This document shows positions 1 to 5,285 of a stretch of DNA of 7,700 nt, one piece after another (the first letter of the stretch is position 1; every line of letters starts with the position of its first letter). The notes beneath the pieces are model-generated. The model ran no database searches. It was given only the letters and a program-made list of their open reading frames with translations, and had not been told where the DNA came from. A program made the position numbers and the translations under genes. The DNA is from an uncultured Bacilli bacterium. GTDB taxonomy: Bacteria; Bacillota_I; Bacilli_A; ML615J-28; CAG-698. The stretch spans positions 1-7,700 of the forward strand of contig CANQJU010000048.1 of the NCBI GenBank assembly GCA_947624315.1. The letters are read 5' to 3'.

Positions 1-73
1 CTCGTGGTGTAGTGGTTAACATGCCAGTCTGTCACACTGGAGATCGCGGGTTCAAGTCCCGTCGAGACCGCCA
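1..73 (+). tRNA. tRNA-Asp (anticodon GTC), 5' end cut by window edge
   Basis: The anticodon stem ccagt/actgg (24-28 with 36-40) encloses a seven-base loop with GTC at 31-33, which reads Asp codons. The 3' acceptor strand cgagacc (63-69), discriminator G70 and an encoded CCA (71-73) are present. Only four bases of the 5' acceptor strand are inside the window. Pairing implies that three bases (GGT) lie just upstream, so the gene is complete apart from the edge. It is the first visible gene of a tRNA cluster. Confidence 0.96.
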
Positions 74-80
74 TTTATAT

Positions 81-157
<77 letters not shown>

Positions 158-180
158 TTTTAAAATTGCTTTAAAAATAT

Positions 181-209
181 TTGACTTTTAAGCATAAATG
201 TTATATAAT
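181..209 (+). promoter_or_regulatory. Promoter for the tRNA-Pro/tRNA-Gly pair
   Basis: TTGACT (181-186) and TATAAT (204-209) are separated by exactly 17 bases, a near-consensus housekeeping sigma promoter. It lies in the 75-base gap between tRNA-Arg and tRNA-Pro and would start transcription around 216, about 17 bases before the mature tRNA-Pro. This suggests that the Pro-Gly pair can be transcribed independently of the Asp-Arg pair. I see no hairpin terminator between tRNA-Arg and this promoter, so read-through is also possible. Confidence 0.8.
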
Positions 210-232
210 ATTATAGCAAAAATAAGTGATGA

Positions 233-309
233 CGGGATTTAGCTCAGTTTGGTAGAGCACTTGGTTTGGGACCAAGGGGTCACAGGTTCGAATCCTGCAA
301 TCCCGACCA
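233..309 (+). tRNA. tRNA-Pro (anticodon TGG)
   Basis: The acceptor stem cgggatt/aatcccg (233-239 with 299-305) pairs completely, with discriminator A306 and encoded CCA 307-309. The anticodon stem cttgg/ccaag (260-264 with 272-276) holds a loop with TGG at 267-269. The T-arm carries the standard ggttcgaatcc core. A U34 tRNA-Pro can usually read all four CCN codons. Confidence 0.97.
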
Positions 310-315
310 TTTTAT

Positions 316-389
316 GCAGGTATAGTTTAATGGCAGAACTACAGCCTTCCAAGCTGTTCGTGCGAGTTCGATTCTCGTTACCTGCTCCA
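316..389 (+). tRNA. tRNA-Gly (anticodon TCC)
   Basis: The acceptor stem gcaggta/tacctgc (316-322 with 379-385) pairs completely, with discriminator U386 and encoded CCA 387-389. The anticodon stem acagc/gctgt (341-345 with 353-357) holds a loop with TCC at 348-350, reading GGA/GGG. It follows tRNA-Pro by six bases and is the last gene of the cluster, directly before a terminator. Confidence 0.97.
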
Positions 390-402
390 TATTGAAAAAA
401 TA

Positions 403-432
403 GGTTGATATTTAATATATCAATCTTTTTTT
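403..432 (+). terminator. Intrinsic terminator of the tRNA cluster
   Basis: A nine-base-pair stem (403-411 with 417-425, one G-U pair) closes a five-base loop and is followed by seven T residues (426-432). It starts 14 bases after the CCA of tRNA-Gly, as expected for the end of this transcription unit. The stem is AT-rich, so termination may not be complete. Confidence 0.8.
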
Positions 433-509
433 GCATTATCTTGATGTAAATAAAAAATAATTGAGTTTTAACCACAAATTTAAGAAAATAATTATTCTTT
501 ATTTATATT

Positions 510-538
510 TTGACATTAATTATGATGTATGTTAAAAT
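510..538 (+). promoter_or_regulatory. Probable promoter of rtcB
   Basis: TTGACA (510-515), a perfect -35 hexamer, is followed after 17 bases by TAAAAT (533-538), one mismatch from consensus. It implies a leader of about 100 bases before the rtcB start, in which I see no convincing structured RNA. A second, weaker candidate is the extended -10 TGATATGAT at 601-609, which would give a leader of about 30 bases but has no good -35. The rest of the 433-645 gap is featureless AT-rich sequence. Confidence 0.7.
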
Positions 539-630
539 AAATCACAAACATATATTATTGATAAATTAATGGAAAATGATTTTAAAAAGAACAATTCGCA
601 TGATATGATAGTATATAAAAAGTATTCCGA

Positions 631-636
631 AAGGAG
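631..636 (+). promoter_or_regulatory. Shine-Dalgarno site fixing the rtcB start
   Basis: AAGGAG at 631-636 lies nine bases before ATG 646. An in-frame TTG at 637 directly abuts the site and cannot be used with it, so ATG 646 is chosen as the start. Confidence 0.85.
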
Positions 637-645
637 TTGATAACA

Positions 646-1869
646 ATGAAGATAATTAAAGGTAAATATAACGAAGCAAAGATTTTTACAGATGTAGTAG
701 ATGAAATAGCAATTTCTCAAATACAAGCAATGTGCGATTTTGAGATTTTTGAAAAGTCAAAAATTCGCATTATGCCTGATGTTCATACAGGTGCAAGCTG
801 CACCATCGGTACAACCATGACAATTACTGATAAAGTTGTTCCAAATATGGTTGGCGTTGATATCGGGTGTGGAATGGAAGTCGTTCGTATTAAAGAAAAA
901 GACATTGATTTTAGTGAACTTGATAAATTAATTTATGATCGAATTCCTTCTGGATTTGATGTTCGTGATGATAGACATGTTTTTTCTAATCAAATAGATT
1001 TAAACAAACTTTACTGTGCCAATAAAATAAGTCTTGAACATGCATACAAAAGTCTTGGCACTCTTGGCGGTGGTAATCACTTTATTGAGGTTGACAAAGA
1101 TGTAGATGGTAATCTATACATAGTTGTGCATTCCGGTAGTCGTCATCTAGGCAAAGAGGTGGCCGAATACTATCAAGAAGAAGGATATAAAACGTTGTGT
1201 GGAAATTCCCACCGTCAGTTGGATGAAATTATTGCGCGTTTAAAAGCAGAAGGTCGTGCTCGTGAAATTCAATCGACAATTGAAGAGACTATGAAAAACA
1301 CAACTGAAATACCTAAAGATATAGCTTACGTTAAGGGGGAACTATTTGAAGAATACATTCATGACATGCAAATCGTACAAAGATTTGCTGTGCTAAATCG
1401 TCAAGCAATGATGGATGAAATCATAAACGGATTGCATCTTACTATGGAAGAACAGTTTACGACGATACATAACTATATTGATACTGAAAATATGATTCTT
1501 CGCAAAGGAGCCGTCTCAGCCAAAAAAGGAGAAAAACTCTTGATTCCTATTAATATGAGAGATGGATCACTAATTTGCATTGGAAAAGGAAATGATGATT
1601 GGAATCAAAGCGCTCCTCATGGAGCCGGGCGATTGCTTAGTCGTGGCCAAGCTTTTGCAACACTTACTATGGAGGAGTTCGAAAAGGAAATGAGTGGGAT
1701 TTTCTCTACCTCTATTAATAGCAATACGCTTGATGAGAGTCCGATGGCGTATAAAAAGCTTGAAGATATTGTTGACAACATTGAACCTACCGTAGACATT
1801 ATTAAAAGAATTGTCCCTATTTATAATTTTAAAGCGAGTGACGAATTAGATTTTTCCAAGAAAAAGTAA
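646..1869 (+). CDS. rtcB: RNA-splicing ligase RtcB
   Basis: This is a 407-residue RtcB ligase, the usual full length of the bacterial family (E. coli RtcB is about 408). RtcB joins RNA 2',3'-cyclic phosphate or 3'-phosphate ends to 5'-OH ends using GTP and Mn2+, and acts in the cytoplasm in RNA repair. Visible motifs, in order, are PDVHTG (44-49), VGVDIGCGM (69-77, with Asp72 and Cys75 as metal ligands), GGGNHFIEV (141-149), HSGSRHLG (162-169), HNY (275-277), PINMRDGS (301-308) and HGAGR (325-329), where His325 is the expected site of guanylylation. All known catalytic elements are present, so it should be active. It is transcribed alone between its own promoter and a terminator. No archease or rtcA gene lies nearby. 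It uses CGN for 13 of 17 arginines, unlike the operon downstream. Placement just after a tRNA cluster is suggestive of a link to tRNA repair but is not evidence of one. Confidence 0.95.
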   Translation: MKIIKGKYNEAKIFTDVVDEIAISQIQAMCDFEIFEKSKIRIMPDVHTGASCTIGTTMTITDKVVPNMVGVDIGCGMEVVRIKEKDIDFSELDKLIYDRIPSGFDVRDDRHVFSNQIDLNKLYCANKISLEHAYKSLGTLGGGNHFIEVDKDVDGNLYIVVHSGSRHLGKEVAEYYQEEGYKTLCGNSHRQLDEIIARLKAEGRAREIQSTIEETMKNTTEIPKDIAYVKGELFEEYIHDMQIVQRFAVLNRQAMMDEIINGLHLTMEEQFTTIHNYIDTENMILRKGAVSAKKGEKLLIPINMRDGSLICIGKGNDDWNQSAPHGAGRLLSRGQAFATLTMEEFEKEMSGIFSTSINSNTLDESPMAYKKLEDIVDNIEPTVDIIKRIVPIYNFKASDELDFSKKK

Positions 1870-1948
1870 GATCTATATTTGTTGGTTCAATTTTTTAAAA
1901 GAAATATTCATTTTTAAAAATATAAGTAATAATTGATAACACATATAT

Positions 1949-1990
1949 AAAAACCGAATTGATAAATAGCATCAGTTTGGTTTTTATTTT
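1949..1990 (+). terminator. Intrinsic terminator after rtcB
   Basis: A 15-base-pair stem (1949-1963 with 1971-1985, two G-U wobbles) closes a seven-base loop. The 3' arm ends in five T residues and a further T-rich run continues to 1990. Because the stem begins with A5 and ends with T5, it could also work on the opposite strand. It isolates rtcB from the operon whose -35 box begins only 11 bases later. Confidence 0.85.
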
Positions 1991-2000
1991 TAAAATTTTA

Positions 2001-2029
2001 TTGACAAAAATACGAATTAGAATTATAAT
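2001..2029 (+). promoter_or_regulatory. Consensus promoter of the redox operon
   Basis: TTGACA (2001-2006) and TATAAT (2024-2029) match the consensus at all twelve positions with an optimal 17-base spacer. A promoter this strong normally needs a repressor, which fits the first gene being a MarR-type regulator. Transcription would start near 2036, about 26 bases ahead of the regulator start codon. Confidence 0.93.
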
Positions 2030-2050
2030 TAAAATACGAAATAGAATTAT
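2007..2050 (+). promoter_or_regulatory. Two-copy direct repeat over the promoter, likely MarR operator
   Basis: A 20-base sequence starting aaaatacgaa and ending tagaattat occurs at 2007-2026 and again at 2031-2050, with one mismatch and a repeat spacing of 24 bases. The first copy fills the -35/-10 spacer and enters the -10 box; the second covers the start site up to the Shine-Dalgarno. A perfect 10-base palindrome, aattataatt (2021-2030), spans the -10 box. The position is right for autorepression by the downstream regulator, although many MarR operators are inverted rather than direct repeats. I infer the role from position and repetition only. Confidence 0.65.
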
Positions 2051-2061
2051 TGGAGAAAATT

Positions 2062-2499
2062 ATGAATGAAAAAGAGTTTTTTTATGAATTAGGTAAGATA
2101 GTTTATCAAATTGATGGAATATATGAATCTTATGTTCGTAATAGTTATATTAATTCTCCTAATTTGCTTTGGATTTTATATTCTTTGAATGATGATAAAG
2201 AACATAGCCAAAAACAAATTTGTGATGATTGGGATATTCCAAGAAGTACAGCCAATACAATTATTAAAGAACTAGAAGAAAAGAAATATATTTCTTTACA
2301 CCAAATAAAAGGAAAAAGAAGAGAACTAAATATTCTTTTAACAAAAAATGGTAAAGAATATGCTAATAATCTTTTGAAAGATTTATATAGTCGTGAAAAA
2401 GAAGTATATAAAATGATTAATAATCCTGAAGAAACCTTAAAAATATTAAATGATTTAGTTAGCAAACTACAAATAATATCTAAAGGAGAAAAAATATGA
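2062..2499 (+). CDS. MarR-family transcriptional regulator
   Basis: A 145-residue protein with the size and layout of MarR-family winged-helix repressors. Residues 1-45 are the helical dimerisation part. Residues 49-76 form the helix-turn-helix (SQKQICDDW, then the recognition helix IPRSTANTIIKELEEKK). Residues 77-95 form the wing, with basic KGKRR at 84-87, and 95-140 are C-terminal dimerisation helices. Known for the family: homodimers repress their own operon and release DNA on binding a small phenolic ligand or on cysteine oxidation. Cys54, the only cysteine, sits in the DNA-binding domain, so redox sensing is possible but unproven. ATG 2062 is chosen because GGAG (2052-2055) lies six bases upstream; an in-frame TTG at 2050 would overlap that site. 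The stop codon overlaps the next start (ATGA), so it leads the operon and most probably controls it through the repeats at 2007-2050. Confidence 0.9.
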   Translation: MNEKEFFYELGKIVYQIDGIYESYVRNSYINSPNLLWILYSLNDDKEHSQKQICDDWDIPRSTANTIIKELEEKKYISLHQIKGKRRELNILLTKNGKEYANNLLKDLYSREKEVYKMINNPEETLKILNDLVSKLQIISKGEKI

Positions 2500-2993
2500 A
2501 AGGTTTAGTTGCATATTTTAGTGCGAGTGGCACAACAAAAAAAGTAGCTGAGCGTTTATCTGTTTTAACAAATTTTGATTCATGTGAAATTACACCAAAA
2601 ATCCCATATACAACAAATGATTTAAATTGGATGGATAAAAACTCTAGATCTAGTGTTGAAATGAAAAATAAAAGTTCACGTCCTGAAATATTAAAAGGAG
2701 ATATTGATGTAAATATATACGATACTATTTTGTTAGGTTTTCCTATTTGGTGGTATGTAGCTCCAACAATTATCAATACATTTTTAGAAAGCTATGATTT
2801 TAAGGGAAAAACGATTATTTTATTTGCAACTTCTGGTGGAAGTGGTTTTGGTAAAACAATAGATAGTCTAAAAATAAGTTTAACAGATGATACTTGTATA
2901 AAAGAAGGAAAGATTTTTAATGGAAATCTTAATGATAAAGATTTAATAACATGGTTAAAAAGTTTAAATTTATATATGGAGGAACAAAAATGA
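2496..2993 (+). CDS. Cytosolic flavodoxin-family protein
   Basis: A 165-residue single-domain flavodoxin with no signal peptide, so a cytoplasmic FMN-binding electron carrier or small NAD(P)H-dependent reductase partner. Visible elements are the first beta strand and FMN phosphate loop (LVAYFSASGTTKKVA, 4-18), the flavin-stacking segment GFPIWWYVAP (81-90) and the second flavin loop TSGGSGFGKT (112-121). The PYTTNDLNW stretch (38-46) is typical of the short flavodoxins often found beside nitroreductases and MarR regulators in Bacillota. AAAGGAG (2482-2488) precedes ATG 2496 by seven bases. The start overlaps the regulator stop, and the stop overlaps the next start at 2990, indicating translational coupling. 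It is paralogous to the lipoprotein flavodoxin two genes downstream. The physiological electron partner cannot be read from sequence. Confidence 0.9.
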   Translation: MKGLVAYFSASGTTKKVAERLSVLTNFDSCEITPKIPYTTNDLNWMDKNSRSSVEMKNKSSRPEILKGDIDVNIYDTILLGFPIWWYVAPTIINTFLESYDFKGKTIILFATSGGSGFGKTIDSLKISLTDDTCIKEGKIFNGNLNDKDLITWLKSLNLYMEEQK

Positions 2994-3655
2994 AAAAAAT
3001 AACACAAGATGCTGGAAGAAAACAATTGGGAGATTTTGCTCCTGACTTTGCTCATTTTAACGATGATATTTTATTTGGTGAAAATTGGAACAATCAAGAT
3101 ATTGATTTAAAAACAAGATGTATTATTACGGTTGTAGCTTTAATGTCATCAGGTATAACTGATAGTTCTTTAATATTTCATTTACAAAATGCTAAAAATA
3201 ATGGAGTTAGTAAAGAGGAAATAGCTGCTATTATTACTCATTGTGGTTTTTATGTTGGTTGGCCAAAAGCTTGGGCAGTATTTCGTTTAGCTAAAGATGT
3301 TTGGGACGAAAAACAAGTTGAACATTGTGAAAAAGATGCTTACCAAAATAGCATAATTTTCCCTATAGGAGAAAAGAATGATGCTTTTAAAGAGTATTTT
3401 ATTGGTCAAAGTTATCTTGCACCAATTTCTAAAGAACAAGTAGGAATCTTTAATGTTACTTTTGAACCTGGCTGTAGAAATAATTGGCATATACATCATG
3501 CTAAAAGTGGTGGCGGTCAAATTCTTGTTTGTGTCGGTGGTAGAGGATATTATCAAGAAGAAGGTAAAGAAGCTATTGAGCTTAAGCCTGGTGTAGATAC
3601 AAAAAATGAATGGTTAGAACCAGTAAGTGATAAAGAATATAAAAAATTAAAATAG
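2990..3655 (+). CDS. Carboxymuconolactone decarboxylase-like protein with truncated cupin domain
   Basis: A 221-residue two-domain protein. Residues about 8-110 are an AhpD/carboxymuconolactone decarboxylase-like helical domain (TRCIITVVALMSSG at 42-55; HLQNAKNNGVSKEE at 64-77; ITHCGFYVGWPKAWAVF at 82-98). Residues about 150-200 are the first half of a cupin, with motif 1 at 160-192 (PGCRNNWHIHHAKSGGGQ, metal ligands His167 and His169, Gln177 where many cupins have Glu). In homologues I recall, the cupin continues after the ELKPG stretch with a PxGxKHWHG motif before the NEWLEPVSD tail. Here ELKPG (197-201) joins directly to VDTKNEWLEPVSD, so about 30 residues, including the last metal-binding His, are missing while the frame is kept. 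The decarboxylase-like domain may still act, for instance in redox or lactone chemistry, but the cupin metal site is probably defective. GGAGG (2978-2982) supports ATG 2990; an upstream in-frame ATG at 2951 lies inside the flavodoxin gene. Confidence 0.88.
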   Translation: MKKITQDAGRKQLGDFAPDFAHFNDDILFGENWNNQDIDLKTRCIITVVALMSSGITDSSLIFHLQNAKNNGVSKEEIAAIITHCGFYVGWPKAWAVFRLAKDVWDEKQVEHCEKDAYQNSIIFPIGEKNDAFKEYFIGQSYLAPISKEQVGIFNVTFEPGCRNNWHIHHAKSGGGQILVCVGGRGYYQEEGKEAIELKPGVDTKNEWLEPVSDKEYKKLK

Positions 3656-3665
3656 AGGTTTTGAT

Positions 3666-4298
3666 ATGAAAAAAATATTTTTTGTATTAATATTTATTTT
3701 ATTATTATGTGGATGTGCGGTAAATAATGATAACTCTGGTAATGAGCATAATGGATCATTACCAAATGAAAAAGATGAAGAAAATATTAATGATGAAGAA
3801 AATAATAAAACTGAAAGCAATATTAAAGTTATTTATTTTAGTTGCACAAATAATACAGAGAAAGTAGCAAATAAAATTGCTAATTATTTGAATTGCCCAA
3901 TCATTGAAATAATACCATTAGTTCCTTATACTGATGATGATTTAAATTATAACAATAATTCTTCAAGAGCTAATCAAGAACAAAATGATGCTAATGCTAG
4001 ACCCGAAATAGAAAATGTTATAGATTTAGATGATACAAATATTATTTTCTTAGGTTATCCTATTTGGTGGGGTAAACTTCCTAAAATAATATATACTTTT
4101 TTAGAAACATATAATCTTGATAATTATACAATTATTCCGTTTTGTACTTCAGGAAGTAGTGGTATTTCAACAAGTCTTAGTGAAATAAGACAATTAGAAC
4201 CAAATGCTAATGTTTTAGAAGGAAAAAGATTTTCAGCAAATGCAAGTGATAATGATATTAAATCATTTATTGATTCTTTAAATATTAAAGGAGAGTAA
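3666..4298 (+). CDS. Membrane-anchored flavodoxin lipoprotein
   Basis: A 210-residue predicted lipoprotein. The signal peptide has a Lys-Lys start, hydrophobic core 4-14 and lipobox LCGC (14-17), so Cys17 would be lipidated and the protein held on the outer face of the membrane. Residues 19-52 are an Asn/Glu/Asp-rich linker of low complexity. Residues 53-208 are a flavodoxin fold: IKVIYFSCTNNTEKVA (53-68, phosphate loop), PYTDDDLNY (87-95), LGYPIWWGKLP (129-139, flavin stacking) and TSGSSGIST (161-169). It aligns along its length with the cytosolic flavodoxin of the same operon, including RPEI, PIWW and TFLE blocks. The first loop (SCTNNT) departs from the SxSGTT of the cytosolic copy, so FMN binding is likely but less certain. 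GAGG (3655-3658) overlaps the preceding stop and lies seven bases from ATG 3666. It probably serves extracytoplasmic electron transfer; its donor is unknown. Confidence 0.88.
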   Translation: MKKIFFVLIFILLLCGCAVNNDNSGNEHNGSLPNEKDEENINDEENNKTESNIKVIYFSCTNNTEKVANKIANYLNCPIIEIIPLVPYTDDDLNYNNNSSRANQEQNDANARPEIENVIDLDDTNIIFLGYPIWWGKLPKIIYTFLETYNLDNYTIIPFCTSGSSGISTSLSEIRQLEPNANVLEGKRFSANASDNDIKSFIDSLNIKGE

Positions 4299-4299
4299 A

Positions 4300-4806
4300 A
4301 TGGATTTTGAAAAAGTAATAAAAGAAAGATTTGCGGCAAGAAAATTTAAAGATCAAGTAATTGATGATGTTTTAATTGAAAAAATATTGGAAGCTGGAAA
4401 TTTAGCACCAACTGCCAAAAATATTCAGCCACAAAAAATTTATGTGGTTAAATCTAAAGAAGGATTTGCTAAAATTGATAAAGTTTGCCCTTGTAGGTAT
4501 CATGCACCTGTTTGTTTGATTGTTGCAAGTGATAAAGATTTAGCATGGACAAAAGGTGATTATTCAACTTATGAAATGGACGCATGCATTGTGGCAACAC
4601 ATATGATGTTAGAAGCCACAAATTTGGGCATAGATAATATTTGGATTGAAATGTTTGATGCAAATCTTTTACAAAATGAGTTCAATATTCCTCAAAATAT
4701 TAAACCTATTTGTATTATTCCATTAGGTTATAAGGAAGATGATTGCAAACCATCACCAATGCATGCAAAAAGAAAAACAATTAAAGAGATTGTTGAATAT
4801 AGGTGA
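4300..4806 (+). CDS. Nitroreductase-family FMN oxidoreductase
   Basis: A 168-residue protein of the nitroreductase family, at the compact end of the family size range. These are homodimeric FMN flavoenzymes that pass electrons from NAD(P)H to nitro compounds, quinones or other electrophiles by two-electron reduction, in the cytoplasm. Visible are the N-terminal phosphate-binding KERFAARKF (8-16), the helix and flavin-contact block LEAGNLAPTAKNIQPQ (30-45), a central AxVCLIVASD strand (69-78), the dimer helix DACIVATHMMLEATNLGID (94-112) and the C-terminal flavin contact PICIIPLGYKEDD (136-148). AAAGGAG (4287-4293) is six bases before ATG 4300, and the preceding stop is one base upstream, so it is co-translated with the lipoprotein flavodoxin. 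Substrate cannot be inferred; the setting suggests quinone or electrophile reduction. CPC at 63-65 is an uncommon small cysteine pair and may be of note. Confidence 0.9.
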   Translation: MDFEKVIKERFAARKFKDQVIDDVLIEKILEAGNLAPTAKNIQPQKIYVVKSKEGFAKIDKVCPCRYHAPVCLIVASDKDLAWTKGDYSTYEMDACIVATHMMLEATNLGIDNIWIEMFDANLLQNEFNIPQNIKPICIIPLGYKEDDCKPSPMHAKRKTIKEIVEYR

Positions 4807-4810
4807 TAAA

Positions 4811-5104
4811 ATGAGTTTAGTTGTTAATATTTATTATACAGGAATAGATGGTAGTGCTAAAAAGTTTGTTGAAGAGATGATTGCAAATGGTATTGTTGAT
4901 AAAATAAGAAAAGAAGAAGGAAATGAACAATACGAATACTTTTATCCTGTTGATGATTCAGAAACAGTCTTGTTAATTGATAAATGGAAAAACCAAGAAG
5001 CACTTGATAATCATCATAAATCAGAAATGATGACAGAAATAGCACTTTTAAGAAAAAAATACTTTTTACATATGAAGGTACATAAGTATCAAGAAATAGA
5101 ATGA
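4811..5104 (+). CDS. YgiN-like antibiotic biosynthesis monooxygenase domain protein
   Basis: A 97-residue single-domain protein of the antibiotic biosynthesis monooxygenase (ABM) superfamily, a dimeric ferredoxin-like fold. Family signs are the N-terminal strand VVNIYY (4-9), the helix GSAKKFVEEM (14-23), REEGNEQYEYFYP-like block at 33-46 (here RKEEGNEQYEYFYP), LLIDKWKNQEALDNHHKSE (54-72) with the conserved Trp59 and His68/69 region, and a closing strand HMKVHKY (87-93). E. coli YgiN, a quinol monooxygenase, is the best-known relative of this type; this member could act on quinols or simply bind small aromatics. An AGGTG (4801-4805) overlapping the nitroreductase stop lies five bases from ATG 4811. 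It is the last gene of the operon. Confidence 0.82.
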   Translation: MSLVVNIYYTGIDGSAKKFVEEMIANGIVDKIRKEEGNEQYEYFYPVDDSETVLLIDKWKNQEALDNHHKSEMMTEIALLRKKYFLHMKVHKYQEIE

Positions 5105-5169
5105 TAAAAGCAATTATTTTAACTTAATAAATTTTCTTTTTTAAATGTATAAAATAATATTATATAAAT

Positions 5170-5199
5170 AAGCATCTACCAAAATGATAGATGCTTTTT
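5170..5199 (+). terminator. Terminator of the redox operon
   Basis: A perfect nine-base-pair stem (5170-5178 with 5188-5196) closes a nine-base loop and the T run spans 5195-5199. It lies 65 bases after the monooxygenase stop codon and faces the convergent minus-strand terminator at 5203-5262. The bases between the stop and the stem (5105-5169) hold nothing I recognise. Confidence 0.85.
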
Positions 5200-5202
5200 A
5201 AA

Positions 5203-5262
5203 ATAAAAAATCTCTAAAGTTAATAAATGAAGAAGAATTCATTTATAATCTACTTTAGAGAT
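5203..5262 (-). terminator. Nested-hairpin terminator of the AEC transporter gene
   Basis: Outer arms at 5210-5220 and 5252-5262 pair over 11 bases without mismatch. Inside them, 5223-5231 and 5238-5246 pair over nine more bases around a six-base loop, with a small asymmetric internal loop. Read on the minus strand, the structure is followed by six U residues (complement of 5205-5210), so it terminates the transporter transcript, whose stop codon lies 23 bases upstream of the outer arm. No T run follows on the plus strand. Confidence 0.82.
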
Positions 5263-5285
5263 ATTCTTTCAATATTATTAGTTAC

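Noticed and set aside
239..475. A 78-codon minus-strand open frame across the tRNA-Pro and tRNA-Gly genes
   Set aside because: It is the antisense translation of two tRNA genes and their terminator. Its peptide resembles the spurious proteins often annotated over tRNA loci, and it has no ribosome binding site.
539..645. A possible riboswitch or structured leader before rtcB
   Set aside because: The roughly 100-base leader is plain AT-rich sequence with no strong paired arms or known aptamer core, and a second possible promoter at 601-609 would remove most of it.
158..645. An attachment site or integrated element next to the tRNA genes
   Set aside because: I looked for a repeated copy of the tRNA 3' ends further along and for integrase or transposase genes, and found none in the window.
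2062..5104. Use of TGA as tryptophan (Mollicutes code)
   Set aside because: TGA ends several genes at well-placed overlaps, and tryptophan is encoded by TGG throughout, so the standard bacterial code applies.
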